A stretch of 64,000 bases of DNA from Flavobacteriaceae bacterium LYZ1037 (GTDB lineage: Bacteria > Bacteroidota > Bacteroidia > Flavobacteriales > Flavobacteriaceae), in the NCBI GenBank assembly GCA_003144015.1, contig QFWS01000004.1:300622-364621 (forward strand), read 5' to 3'. Every line of letters starts with the position of its first letter. Within the stretch, counting starts at the first letter, position 1. Of the stretch, positions 42,343 through 51,886 are shown piece by piece. The position numbers were made by a program, and so were the translations under genes. The notes beneath the pieces are model-generated. The model ran no database searches, was not told where the DNA came from, and saw only the letters and a program-made list of their open reading frames with translations.

Positions 42343-44322
42343 TTAAGCTGTTTTTAGAACAACTGTTTTTATTGGAATATTTACAATCACTTTGGTTCCG
42401 GAAGGTTTGTTGTTTTCAAATAGATCTTCAATATCAATCTTGTAATCGTTTGTAAATCCTTTAGAAAAATTTGCAAGTCGTGCTTTTGTAATATTTATTC
42501 CAACAGATTTTCTTTTTAATTTTTTCTGACTTTTAATTTTCTCTGAAACAGATCGACCAACACCATTGTCTGTAATAGTAATAGTGATGTAATCGGAATC
42601 TTTTTGAGAAACATGTAATTGAATATTCTTCTCCCCAGTTTTAGAGGATAATCCATGCCAAAGTGCGTTTTCTAAAAAGGGTTGTAAAATTAATGAAGGA
42701 ACTTTTATAACCGAAGGATTTACTTTATCATCTATAAAAGTCTGGTAATTAATTTCATTAGAAAAACGCATGTTTTCAATGTTCATATACAAGGTCATGG
42801 TGTCCAGTTCATCTTGTAAAGAAATTTCTTTTTCTGTAGAAGCGATCAGAATTTTCCGAATAAGTTTAGAAAATTTATTTAAGTAATAAACAGCATTTTC
42901 TTTTTCATTATTAATAATATATAGTTTTATGGAGTTTAAAGAGTTGAAAATAAAATGAGGATTCATTTGATTACGTAACATTTCTTGTTCTAGTGTTACA
43001 ATTTTCTTTTCATCTTTTAATCTGCGTTGTGTTTGAAGAATAACAAAAAAACCAACAATCAAAATACCTCCTAGTAAGCTTAGCAAAAGAATTTTTCTGT
43101 TTTGAATTAATCGTAATTTTACAATTTCGTTTTCACTAGCTAAGGCTTTTATTTGGTTGTTTTTCTTTTCGCTTTCATATTTTAAAATTAAATCGCTTAC
43201 GTATTGAAAGTTTTTTTCGTTAGTAATCGATTTGTCTAATGCGACATATTGTTGATAGAATTCAAGAGATGTTTTGTAGTTTCTCAGTTCTTCGTTAAGT
43301 TGCGATAGATAATTGTATGTTTCAGATTCTTGAGATTTTAAGTTGAATTTTTTTGCAATTTTTAAGGCTTCATTTAAGCATCTTTCAGAAGTCTTAAAAT
43401 CTTTTGTTTTTAAATATATTAAACCTAAATTAGAGTAGGAAAGAGAGATGTAATATTTATCGTTTATAATTTTTGCTTTTGCTAAGGCTGTTTCGATAAT
43501 TGGTAATGCTTCATCAAAGTCGCCTTTTTGGATGTCTATTTTTCCAATGCTATTGTAACAAATTACACGACCAATGTCTGAGTCTATGTCATTATTATAT
43601 TTTAAAGAGGTTTTGTAATTAATTAATGCGTCATCGAAATAACCTTTAGCTTCTTGTGCATAACCAATATTGTGGTAATTTATAGCCAAACCTAATTTAT
43701 TGTCTAGTTCCTTTTCTATCTCTAAAGATTTATAAAACAGTCCTAATGCTAAATCATATTGTTTAAGAGCCAGATAAATATTTCCCATACTATTTTGAGA
43801 AATGGCAATATTATGTTTTAATTCAAGAGTAATGGGTTTGACACTTTCAGCTAAATCTAAAGCTTCTTTATGGTAATCTAGAGCTGTTCTAATAACATCT
43901 AACCTTCTGTAAACAACACCAAGCATGTTTAAACTAATTACTTGCAAGACAACATTGTCTGCTTCAATAGCTTTTTCTAGGGCTTCTTGATGTGTCTCTA
44001 TGGCTTTATTATATAGAGAAAGGTTTCTATATGTTTCCCCAAGCTGGTTTAACGAATAACTTTCACCAACTAAAGAGTTTGTTTCTCTACTTTTTTTTAA
44101 TAGATACTGCATTTTTAGAGTATCGTTTTTAGTCTTATCAAAAGCATCATTAAAAGCTTGATGTGTTTGGGTTTTATTCTTTAATACCTGTGTTACTTTA
44201 GCTTGAAATAAAGAATCTATGTTGTTTTGAGAAGTGCTGATTAATGGAGAAAGTAAAAGTGATAAAAATAAGATTGCTACTTTTTTTAATGTCATTATAT
44301 GTAATAATAGATGAAGATTCAT
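42343..44322 (-). CDS. TPR-containing sensor histidine kinase (LytS/YehU type)
   Basis: 659 residues. A signal sequence is followed by a periplasmic tetratricopeptide array (about 60-390, e.g. LNQLGETYRNLSLYNKAIETHQEAL), one TM (about 408-428), a short coiled coil, then a PF06580-type kinase with His in NQMNPHFIFNSLNSIKLY and a HATPase domain with LILQPFLENALWHGL and TDNGVGR. Start at 44322 lies directly after the regulator's stop; ATG at 44295 (MTLKKVAILFLS) gives a cleaner signal peptide and may be the true start. It is co-transcribed with the LytTR regulator. Confidence 0.9.
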   Translation of the reverse strand: MNLHLLLHIMTLKKVAILFLSLLLSPLISTSQNNIDSLFQAKVTQVLKNKTQTHQAFNDAFDKTKNDTLKMQYLLKKSRETNSLVGESYSLNQLGETYRNLSLYNKAIETHQEALEKAIEADNVVLQVISLNMLGVVYRRLDVIRTALDYHKEALDLAESVKPITLELKHNIAISQNSMGNIYLALKQYDLALGLFYKSLEIEKELDNKLGLAINYHNIGYAQEAKGYFDDALINYKTSLKYNNDIDSDIGRVICYNSIGKIDIQKGDFDEALPIIETALAKAKIINDKYYISLSYSNLGLIYLKTKDFKTSERCLNEALKIAKKFNLKSQESETYNYLSQLNEELRNYKTSLEFYQQYVALDKSITNEKNFQYVSDLILKYESEKKNNQIKALASENEIVKLRLIQNRKILLLSLLGGILIVGFFVILQTQRRLKDEKKIVTLEQEMLRNQMNPHFIFNSLNSIKLYIINNEKENAVYYLNKFSKLIRKILIASTEKEISLQDELDTMTLYMNIENMRFSNEINYQTFIDDKVNPSVIKVPSLILQPFLENALWHGLSSKTGEKNIQLHVSQKDSDYITITITDNGVGRSVSEKIKSQKKLKRKSVGINITKARLANFSKGFTNDYKIDIEDLFENNKPSGTKVIVNIPIKTVVLKTA

Positions 44323-44326
44323 GACA

Positions 44327-45061
44327 TTATAATTTGTTTAAAAAATCTGTTTTTCGTTGTCTAGCAACTGGAATTTTATCGTTAGATTCCATAACCACGT
44401 AACCATCATTTTTAACAAACTCTTTAATTTTATTTAGATTAATAATATAAGAGTTATGGATTCTAAAAAAACAGCTTTCAGGTAAAAGAGCATCAACTTC
44501 TTTTATTTTTTTTGTTACAACCATTTTTTGATTATTTGTTAGCATAAATGTGCTGTAATTGCCATCAGATTCAATATATAAAATATCATCAATATTTAAG
44601 AAAACAAGCTTCCCATCTGTGTTTATGATAACTTTTTGATGTTTTAAGTTCGCATTAAAGTTTAGTAAAACCTCTTCAACTTTTGCCACCGAAATATTAT
44701 TAGCATAAAATTTTTTAATTTTTTGTATCGTTTCGCTTAAATCATCAGAATCTATAGGTTTTAATAAATAATCTATAGCTTCATTTTTTAAAGCCTTTAA
44801 GGCGTATTCATTATATGCTGTTGTAATAACTATAGCAAAATCCTTATGGACTAAACAATCTAAAAATTGAAACCCATCCATGGTAGGCATGTTAATATCT
44901 AGAAACAAACAATCTGGAGTATGCTTTTTTAAATAAGCTATAGCTTCTTCTGGTTTAGTAAACGTTTCAATAATTTGAACATCGTTACTAAAGTTTTCTA
45001 ATTCCCAAGACAAACTTTGAATTGCTTTAGGTTCGTCGTCTACAATTACGGCTTTTATCAT
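44327..45061 (-). CDS. LytTR-family response regulator
   Basis: 244 residues. Receiver domain with VDDE (7-10), phospho-acceptor Asp55 (FLDINMP) and Lys in LLKPI. The LytTR DNA-binding domain covers about 140-244 (ILYIESDGNYSTFML, FFRIHNSYIINLNKIKEF). It pairs with the TPR kinase 4 bp downstream. Three copies of a GTTGG-containing element lie upstream (45105-45117, 45176-45188, 45197-45209), two of them direct repeats 21 bp apart, the normal LytTR geometry, so autoregulation is likely. Confidence 0.93.
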   Translation of the reverse strand: MIKAVIVDDEPKAIQSLSWELENFSNDVQIIETFTKPEEAIAYLKKHTPDCLFLDINMPTMDGFQFLDCLVHKDFAIVITTAYNEYALKALKNEAIDYLLKPIDSDDLSETIQKIKKFYANNISVAKVEEVLLNFNANLKHQKVIINTDGKLVFLNIDDILYIESDGNYSTFMLTNNQKMVVTKKIKEVDALLPESCFFRIHNSYIINLNKIKEFVKNDGYVVMESNDKIPVARQRKTDFLNKL

Positions 45062-45104
45062 ATATTCAAATATAACAATATATTGTTTTTAATAATAGTT
45101 TAGA

Positions 45105-45209
45105 TGTATAGTTGGAAGTGTTTCTTGTATAATGAGCATTTTTAACCTAATTTTTTATTAATGTAAAAATTAGCTTACCAACTATACAGTATTTTATACC
45201 AACTATACA
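45105..45209 (-). promoter_or_regulatory. LytTR-type operator: two direct repeats 21 bp apart plus one inverted copy
   Basis: The 13-mer TACCAACTATACA occurs at 45176-45188 and again at 45197-45209, i.e. exactly 21 bp apart. Read on the minus strand (TGTATAGTTGGTA) each contains ATAGTTGGT, which fits the known LytTR consensus [TA][AC][CA]GTTN[AG][TC] at 8 of 9 positions. A third copy, TGTATAGTTGGAA, lies in the opposite orientation at 45105-45117. All are 44-148 bp upstream of the LytTR regulator gene. Confidence 0.65.
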
Positions 45210-45305
45210 AAATCTCATTTTTGTTTCATAAAAATAGAGATATTTGTATTGCTATTAATTAAGGGATATGCATTTCATTTTATAATGTTTGCTATTAATC
45301 GATCT

Positions 45306-45335
45306 AAAAAAGTCAGTTTATGCTGACTTTTTTTT
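45306..45335 (+). terminator. Orphan terminator between the LytTR gene and nrdB
   Basis: Stem AAAAAAGTCAG / CTGACTTTTTT (45306-45316 and 45323-45333) with a 6-nt loop and a run of eight T on the plus strand. No gene ends here: nrdB starts 300 bp further right and the regulator diverges on the left. Of the rest of the 570-bp gap, 45336-45631 is AT-rich and shows no ORF; it must hold the nrdB promoter, but I cannot place it. Confidence 0.65.
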
Positions 45336-45631
45336 ATGCAAAAAATTCAACTTTTTTATTAATAAACTTAGTGTTTGCCTTGCTTGTACAGCTGTTTAAC
45401 ATATATTTTCTTACTTAATATATTGTTTTTTTGTAATTTCAAACAGCTGAAAATCAAGTACATAAAGCTTTTATGGTTAGAGCGCTATATTTTGAAACTT
45501 TCTTTTTTTGTTAAAAACTTGTTTACAATGTTTATAACTTAACCTTTCATTTTCGAACTCATTTTTGAATCTTTGTTAGTTCCAAATTACACCGAATTTT
45601 TCAGTGAATTTTAATCATAAAACCATATAAT

Positions 45632-46621
45632 ATGTCTGAAGCTGTAGAACCAATTTTACAAGAAAACAAAGATAGATTTGTAATTTTTCCTATCCAACAT
45701 CATGATTTATGGGAGTGGTACAAGAAATCTGAAGCCAGTATGTGGACAGCTGAAGAAATTGATTTACATCAAGACCTTACAGATTGGACACATAAATTAA
45801 ATGACGATGAGCGTTATTTTATCAAACACGTTTTAGCATTTTTTGCGGCGAGTGATGGTATTGTAAACGAAAACTTAGCAGAAAACTTTGTAAGTGAAGT
45901 ACAATATACAGAGGCTAAATTTTTCTATGGTTTTCAAATTATGATGGAAAATATTCATAGCGAAACGTATTCTTTACTTATTGATACTTATGTAAAAGAT
46001 GAAAAAGAAAAAGCAAATTTATTTAATGCTATAGAAACGTTTCCAGCCATTAAAAAGAAAGCAGACTGGGCTTTAAAATGGATAGATTCTCCAAGTTTTG
46101 CTGAACGTTTAATTGCTTTTGCTGCTGTTGAAGGTATTTTCTTTTCAGGATCGTTTTGTTCCATATTTTGGTTGAAAAAACGTGGTTTAATGCCTGGTTT
46201 AACATTCTCAAATGAGTTGATATCTCGTGATGAAGGAATGCATTGCGACTTTGCAGTTCACTTACACGAACACCACTTAGTAAATAAAGTTCCAAAAGAA
46301 CGTATTAGAGAAATTTTAGTAGATGCTTTAGATATTGAAAGAGAGTTTATTACAGAGTCTCTTCCAGCAAGTTTAATTGGAATGAATTCTAAATTAATGT
46401 CACAATACTTAGAGTTTGTAACCGATGGATTGCTTCAAGACTTAGGTTGTGAAAAAGAATATGGAACAGCAAATCCATTCGATTTTATGGATATGATTTC
46501 GCTTCAAGGCAAAACCAACTTCTTCGAAAAACGCGTGTCTGAATACCAGAAAGCTGGTGTTCTAAACAAGGAAGAAGAAGAGAATAAATACGATTTTGGT
46601 TCAGATAATTTCGATTTCTAG
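45632..46621 (+). CDS. nrdB: Ribonucleotide reductase beta subunit, class I
   Basis: 329 residues. The di-iron and radical site is complete: ENIHSETY carries Glu106, His109 and the radical Tyr113 (aligned to E. coli E115, H118, Y122), and the second ligand set lies in RDEGMHCDF. The C-terminus [11 protein letters not shown] is the acidic/aromatic tail that docks on NrdA. It supplies the tyrosyl radical for NDP reduction. The nrdA gene follows after 212 bp that contain two hairpins. Confidence 0.96.
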   Translation: MSEAVEPILQENKDRFVIFPIQHHDLWEWYKKSEASMWTAEEIDLHQDLTDWTHKLNDDERYFIKHVLAFFAASDGIVNENLAENFVSEVQYTEAKFFYGFQIMMENIHSETYSLLIDTYVKDEKEKANLFNAIETFPAIKKKADWALKWIDSPSFAERLIAFAAVEGIFFSGSFCSIFWLKKRGLMPGLTFSNELISRDEGMHCDFAVHLHEHHLVNKVPKERIREILVDALDIEREFITESLPASLIGMNSKLMSQYLEFVTDGLLQDLGCEKEYGTANPFDFMDMISLQGKTNFFEKRVSEYQKAGVLNKEEEENKYDFGSDNFDF

Positions 46622-46743
46622 AGCCATTACAATAATCAAAAATAGAATTATTTTAATTGGCTTCGTGTCGCTTTAGTCGTATCGATTTCAACATAAAGTG
46701 TTACAGCCAGTTTTAATTTCAATATAAATAATAATTAATTCAG

Positions 46744-46814
46744 CTATTAATCAGGTTTCTACCGATTAATAGTAACTAACTAATCCCTTTTTCTGAATGG
46801 TTGCTTCAGAAAAA
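46744..46814 (+). promoter_or_regulatory. Two hairpins in the nrdB-nrdA gap
   Basis: Hairpin 1: CTATTAATC (46744-46752) pairs perfectly with GATTAATAG (46764-46772), and the inner GGT/ACC around TTCT extends the stem past one bulged A. Hairpin 2: TTTTTCTGAA (46788-46797) pairs with TTCAGAAAAA (46805-46814) around a 7-nt loop. The second ends 19 bp before the nrdA start and has no trailing T run, so it is not a classic terminator. Together they may act as an attenuator, processing site or translational control for nrdA. Confidence 0.5.
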
Positions 46815-46833
46815 AACTAAAAACGTGTAGCAT

Positions 46834-49332
46834 ATGTATGTATTAAAAAGAGACGGAAGAAAAGAACCAATCATGTTCGACAAGATTACGGCAAGAGTTC
46901 GTAAATTATGTTATGGACTTAATGAGCTTGTAGACCCTATTAAAGTAGCAATGCGAGTAATTGATGGTTTATACGATGGTGTTACAACAAGCGAATTGGA
47001 TAATTTGGCAGCAGAGCAAGCAGCAACGATGACAACTGCTCACCCAGATTATGCACGTTTAGCTGCTCGTATTTCAGTTTCTAACTTACATAAAAATACA
47101 AAAAAGACTTTTAGCGAAGTTATGACAGATTTATATACCTATGTAAATCCTAGAAATGGCAAAAAAGCACCTTTATTAAGCGACGAAGTTTACAAAGTTA
47201 TTCAAGATAATAAAGAGCAATTAGATTCGGCAATTATCTATAATCGTGATTTTGGTTATGATTACTTCGGATTTAAAACCTTAGAACGTTCTTACCTTTT
47301 AAAATTGAATGGTAAAATTGCAGAACGTCCACAACACATGTTAATGAGAGTATCTATTGGTATTCACCTTAACGATTTAGAGTCTGCTATAGAAACGTAT
47401 GAGTTGATGTCTAAAAAATACTTTACACACGCGACTCCAACATTATTTAATTCAGGAACACCAAAACCACAAATGTCATCTTGTTTCTTGTTAACAATGA
47501 AAGATGATAGCATTGATGGTATTTACGATACTTTAAAACAAACAGCTAAGATTTCACAATCTGCAGGAGGAATAGGCTTATCTATTCACAATGTTCGTGC
47601 AACAGGAAGTTATATTGCAGGCACAAACGGAACAAGTAATGGTATTGTACCAATGCTTAAAGTCTTTAATGATACGGCTCGTTATGTCGATCAAGGTGGA
47701 GGAAAACGTAAAGGAAGCTTTGCTATGTACATAGAGCCTTGGCATGCAGACATTATGAGTTTCTTAGATTTAAAGAAGAATCATGGAGCTGAAGAATTAC
47801 GTGCTCGTGATTTATTCTACGCCATGTGGATGCCAGACTTATTCATGAAGCGTGTACAAGAAGATGCCCAATGGACCCTAATGTGTCCTAACGAATGCCC
47901 TGGATTATGCGATGTACATAGTGAAGAATTTGAAGCATTATATACAAAATATGAAGCTGAAGGGAAAGGGAGAAAAGCGATCAAAGCAAGAGAGCTTTGG
48001 GAAAAAATATTAGAATCTCAAATTGAAACAGGAACGCCTTACATGTTGTATAAAGATGCAGCAAACCGTAAGTCAAACCAGAAAAATTTAGGAACCATTC
48101 GTTCTTCAAATTTATGTACTGAAATTATGGAGTACACATCTCCAGACGAAGTTGCAGTATGTAATTTAGCGTCTATTGCTTTACCAATGTTTGTTAAAAA
48201 TGGCGAGTTTGACCATAAAGAATTATTTAGAATCACAAAACGTGTCACTAAAAACTTAAACAGAGTCATAGATAGAAATTATTATCCAGTAAAAGAGGCT
48301 GAAAATTCAAATTTCCGTCATAGACCAGTTGGTTTAGGAGTTCAAGGATTAGCAGATACGTTTATTAAATTAAGAATGCCTTTTACCAGTGATGAAGCTA
48401 AAAAATTGAATCACGATATTTTTGAAACATTATACTTTGCTGCTGTAACAGCAAGTATGGAAGAGGCTGAAAAAGATGGACCTTACCAAACTTATGAAGG
48501 ATCTCCAATAAGTAAAGGAGAATTCCAATACAATCTTTGGGGAATTAAAGACGAAGAGCTTAGTGGACTTTGGGATTGGGCAAAACTACGTAAGCAAGTT
48601 TTGAAAAACGGTGTACGTAACTCGTTATTAGTGGCTCCAATGCCAACAGCATCAACATCACAGATTTTAGGAAATAATGAATGTTTTGAGCCTTACACAT
48701 CTAACATTTATACACGTCGTGTATTATCTGGAGAATTTATTGTTGTAAACAAACATTTATTAGAAGATTTAGTAGAATTGGGCCTTTGGAATGAAGAACT
48801 AAAAAACGAAATTATGAGAGCTAATGGGTCTGTACAAAATGTAGACTGTATTCCTCAAGACATTAAAGATTTATACAAAACTGTTTGGGAATTGTCTATG
48901 AAAGATATTATAGATATGTCTCGTCAACGCGGTTATTTTATAGACCAATCGCAATCTCTAAACTTATTCTTAGAAGGAGCTACCATGGCTAAGTTAACCT
49001 CTATGCATTTTTATGCATGGAAAAGTGGCTTAAAGACGGGTATGTATTATTTACGAACAAAAAGTGCAGTAGATGCTAAGAAAGTAACTATTACAAGAGA
49101 AGTTAAAGCAGAACCTGTTGCTGAAGTACAAGAGGTTGCAGTAGATAACATAGCTCAAAAACAACAAGTGGCAGCTGAAACTGCAGTGAAATTTGCAAAG
49201 CAAACAGCAGAGAAGGTTGCAGTTGAGCCAATAAAAGTTGAAGCAGAACCAATGAGTGCAGATGAAATGAAAGCATTAATTGCTCAAGCTAAAGAAGCTG
49301 AAGGTGATGATTGCTTGATGTGTGGTTCTTAA
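46834..49332 (+). CDS. nrdA: Ribonucleotide reductase alpha subunit, class I
   Basis: 832 residues. An N-terminal ATP-cone ([18 protein letters not shown], about 1-90) gives allosteric activity control. Catalytic barrel with SSCFLLTM (Cys pair partner), NLCTEI (thiyl-radical Cys) and later [17 protein letters not shown]. The redox tail ends CLMCGS with Cys827 and Cys830. Between barrel and tail lies an unusually long linker of about 60 residues rich in A, V, E, K and Q. It reduces NDPs to dNDPs together with NrdB. Confidence 0.96.
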   Translation: MYVLKRDGRKEPIMFDKITARVRKLCYGLNELVDPIKVAMRVIDGLYDGVTTSELDNLAAEQAATMTTAHPDYARLAARISVSNLHKNTKKTFSEVMTDLYTYVNPRNGKKAPLLSDEVYKVIQDNKEQLDSAIIYNRDFGYDYFGFKTLERSYLLKLNGKIAERPQHMLMRVSIGIHLNDLESAIETYELMSKKYFTHATPTLFNSGTPKPQMSSCFLLTMKDDSIDGIYDTLKQTAKISQSAGGIGLSIHNVRATGSYIAGTNGTSNGIVPMLKVFNDTARYVDQGGGKRKGSFAMYIEPWHADIMSFLDLKKNHGAEELRARDLFYAMWMPDLFMKRVQEDAQWTLMCPNECPGLCDVHSEEFEALYTKYEAEGKGRKAIKARELWEKILESQIETGTPYMLYKDAANRKSNQKNLGTIRSSNLCTEIMEYTSPDEVAVCNLASIALPMFVKNGEFDHKELFRITKRVTKNLNRVIDRNYYPVKEAENSNFRHRPVGLGVQGLADTFIKLRMPFTSDEAKKLNHDIFETLYFAAVTASMEEAEKDGPYQTYEGSPISKGEFQYNLWGIKDEELSGLWDWAKLRKQVLKNGVRNSLLVAPMPTASTSQILGNNECFEPYTSNIYTRRVLSGEFIVVNKHLLEDLVELGLWNEELKNEIMRANGSVQNVDCIPQDIKDLYKTVWELSMKDIIDMSRQRGYFIDQSQSLNLFLEGATMAKLTSMHFYAWKSGLKTGMYYLRTKSAVDAKKVTITREVKAEPVAEVQEVAVDNIAQKQQVAAETAVKFAKQTAEKVAVEPIKVEAEPMSADEMKALIAQAKEAEGDDCLMCGS

Positions 49333-49355
49333 TTAAATTAGATTTAAGTGTTATT

Positions 49356-49396
49356 AAAGCATCTCTTTTTGAAGTTTCGAAAGAGGTGCTTTTTTT
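49356..49396 (+). terminator. Terminator after nrdA
   Basis: Stem AAAGCATCTCTTT / AAAGAGGTGCTTT (one G-T pair) followed by seven T, 24 bp past the nrdA stop. Confidence 0.85.
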
Positions 49397-49465
49397 AGTT
49401 TAAAACAGATAAATCTTCCTCCAAAGTAGCTATTTGTTTAAAAATAATATGAAAGTCATACTAAC

Positions 49466-49495
49466 AAAAAAAGCGCCAAATAAAGGCGCTTTTTA
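49466..49495 (-). terminator. Terminator after the PiT gene
   Basis: Stem AAAAAGCGCC / GGCGCTTTTT (49468-49477 and 49485-49494) with a 7-nt loop, 19 bp past the PiT stop; T-rich on the minus strand (A-run 49466-49472). Confidence 0.85.
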
Positions 49496-49513
49496 AATTT
49501 AATTTTTAAACTT

Positions 49514-51817
49514 TTATTCTCCTTGCTCATCAGCTATTTTAGCTGGTTCTACTGAACTGTCGTGAGAATTATGATACTCTTCTAATAAATTCATGGTAGC
49601 TGTAAGTAAATCCCTTGTTTCTAATAAAAGACTAAAGTATAAAGTCGTATTTTTTGGACTGGATTCTTCCGTTCTAGTACGTTCTACTTGTTTTTGAATC
49701 TTATCAGAAACCAAAGAAATAATCTCTTTTTTTCTAGTTAAAATAATACCAATTTCTTCAAAAGATCTCGAGTCAAATGCTTTGTAAGTGTTGTTAAAGA
49801 AAAGTTCAAAACGTTCATCAACTTCTTTTAGCTCTTTTATTTGACTAAACTTAAGTTTCTTATGGTTGTTATGAATGTGTTTGTGACTTACTTTGGCAAT
49901 ATATTCCAAAGATTGGGTCATGTCTTGTAAGTAGCCTAAAACATTAATATAAAAATTACTTGCACCAATACTAGATTCATCTAAATTTTTAATGAAGTAA
50001 AAAATGTTATCACGTAAATCATCTACTTCATTTGTTAATTTAACAACTTGCTTTTTACTCTTTTTTAATAAACTTAAATCTTGTCTTGCAAGTCCAACAA
50101 TAGCATTAGAGTAAATTCTATTAGAACGTTTCACGACGTTTGCAATGTTTTCAGCACTTTCATGAATAACTCCTTGTACAGAACTGCTTTCAGCTCTTCT
50201 TAAACTATCTTCAGCATTACTTTCTTTCGTTTTTTTATTGTGAGCTACGTAATTTCTTACTATCAAACCAATGGCTGCCAATAATAAAATTGGAAACATA
50301 ATAGGTAAATTTAAGTTGAGTAAGTAAGCCACTAAAGCTGCAGCTGAAAACGCGATAATTGCTGTAAAAAACCAGCCACCAATAACATTAAGAACACCTG
50401 CTACTCTATATACGGCACTTTCTGCTCCCCAAGCTCTATCTGCTAACGATGTTCCCATGGCAACCATAAAGGTTACATAGGTAGTAGATAAAGGCAGTTT
50501 CATTGAAGTTGCTATAGAAATTAATACAGCTGCAACCATTAAATTTACGGCTGCTCTTACTAAATCGAAAGCAGGCATTTCAAAAGTTTTGTCTCTTTTT
50601 AAAGTAATTACTGGCTTTTCAAACTGTTTTTCAATTTTAGCTTGCCAAGATTCTGGTAAAATATAAGATGACATTTGAGACGATAACATAGCAATTCGTA
50701 CAAAACCACGAGATAAGAAATTAGGTTGAAAACGCTCTTTTGTATCTTCTTGACTTGAAAGATCCAACGATGTTTTTACTACATCTTTAGCTTTACTAGA
50801 AAACCATAATGTAACAACCATTATCAATCCAGCTGCAACTAATAAATAAGTTGGAGTAGGTACTTTATCGGCAAGGAAACCCATACTGAATAACTCTGCA
50901 GACACACCTGAATCTGCCCAAGCAACATAAGATTGCCAACCAGCGATAGGCACACCAATAAAGTTTACCAAATCGTTCCCTGCAAAAGCAAGTGCTAAAG
51001 CGAAAGTCCCAACCAAGATGATAAGCTTATAAATATTCGTTTTAAAAACTGAAATGAATAAAAAAGATAAAAGCGACCAAAAAATCATGCTTACTGATAC
51101 AATTAATAGGACATGAGTTTCTAAGTAATGACTGATTGTTTCGCCATTAATTATGTCGAAGGTTTGTTTAGCATATGATGTACCCTTTAAACCTTTCATG
51201 AAGATAAAATAGGTAATAGACGTTAAAGCAACACCACCAAATAAAGCTCCTACCCATTTCGCTTTTCTTTCAAAATTAAAAGAAAGTAAAACCCTAGCAA
51301 TGTATTGAACAAAAGCACCAATGGAGAACGCGACAACTACAGAGAGTAAGATTCCTATAATAATTTCAGCAGCTTTAGTAGTATTAATATAATTAATAAC
51401 ATCGACCAAACCACCACCATCATGACCTATTTTAATAAGAGCCATAGCAACGGATGCTCCTAATAACTCAAAGACAATAGATACAGTAGTTGATGTAGGC
51501 ATACCAACACTATTAAAGAAATCAAGTAATAAAATATCTGTAATCATGACAGCCATAAAAATGATCATGATTTCATTAAACATAAATTCATGAGGATTAA
51601 AAATCCCCTTTCTAGCTACCTCCATCATTCCGCTAGAAAAAACGGCTCCAACAGCAACACCAACACTGGCTACTATCATAATCGTTTTAAACGAAATGGC
51701 TTTCGACCCAATGGCAGAATTAAGAAAATTAACTGCGTCGTTACTAACTCCTACTACTAAATCGGCAATAGCCAAAATAGCAAGAGCAATGATCATTAAT
51801 AAGTAAATATTATCCAT
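49514..51817 (-). CDS. PiT-family inorganic phosphate transporter with PhoU-like C-terminal domain
   Basis: 767 residues. Two PiT repeats with the signature segments GVSNDAVNFLNSAIGSKAIS and, mid-protein, GNDLVNFIGVPIAGW, plus the inverted-repeat segment SVGMPTSTTVSIVFELLGAS and its partner MKLPLSTTYVTFMVAMGTSLADRAW. About 10-12 TMs. Residues about 560-740 form a cytoplasmic helical bundle resembling PhoU, which would tie transport to Pho signalling. A two-unit 11-bp repeat in register with a TTTGCA element sits upstream (51837-51882). It follows the porin gene. Confidence 0.92.
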   Translation of the reverse strand: MDNIYLLMIIALAILAIADLVVGVSNDAVNFLNSAIGSKAISFKTIMIVASVGVAVGAVFSSGMMEVARKGIFNPHEFMFNEIMIIFMAVMITDILLLDFFNSVGMPTSTTVSIVFELLGASVAMALIKIGHDGGGLVDVINYINTTKAAEIIIGILLSVVVAFSIGAFVQYIARVLLSFNFERKAKWVGALFGGVALTSITYFIFMKGLKGTSYAKQTFDIINGETISHYLETHVLLIVSVSMIFWSLLSFLFISVFKTNIYKLIILVGTFALALAFAGNDLVNFIGVPIAGWQSYVAWADSGVSAELFSMGFLADKVPTPTYLLVAAGLIMVVTLWFSSKAKDVVKTSLDLSSQEDTKERFQPNFLSRGFVRIAMLSSQMSSYILPESWQAKIEKQFEKPVITLKRDKTFEMPAFDLVRAAVNLMVAAVLISIATSMKLPLSTTYVTFMVAMGTSLADRAWGAESAVYRVAGVLNVIGGWFFTAIIAFSAAALVAYLLNLNLPIMFPILLLAAIGLIVRNYVAHNKKTKESNAEDSLRRAESSSVQGVIHESAENIANVVKRSNRIYSNAIVGLARQDLSLLKKSKKQVVKLTNEVDDLRDNIFYFIKNLDESSIGASNFYINVLGYLQDMTQSLEYIAKVSHKHIHNNHKKLKFSQIKELKEVDERFELFFNNTYKAFDSRSFEEIGIILTRKKEIISLVSDKIQKQVERTRTEESSPKNTTLYFSLLLETRDLLTATMNLLEEYHNSHDSSVEPAKIADEQGE

Positions 51818-51836
51818 ATATTATTTTAATATCGTT

Positions 51837-51882
51837 TGCAAATATCTAAAGTGTTTTTAATAGACATGTTATCTAAATGTTA
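51837..51882 (-). promoter_or_regulatory. Pho-box-like repeat and -7 element of the PiT gene
   Basis: Minus strand: TAACATT-TAGA-TAACATG, then 22 bp (two further 11-bp turns), then TTTGCA (51837-51842). The 7-bp units repeat every 11 bp and are in register with TTTGCA, as at the porin and lipoprotein promoters. Confidence 0.6.
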
Positions 51883-51886
51883 TTAA

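Noticed and set aside
45336..45631. NrdR-type boxes upstream of nrdB
   Set aside because: Looked for paired AT-rich NrdR palindromes near the nrdB start; none found that fit the known consensus.
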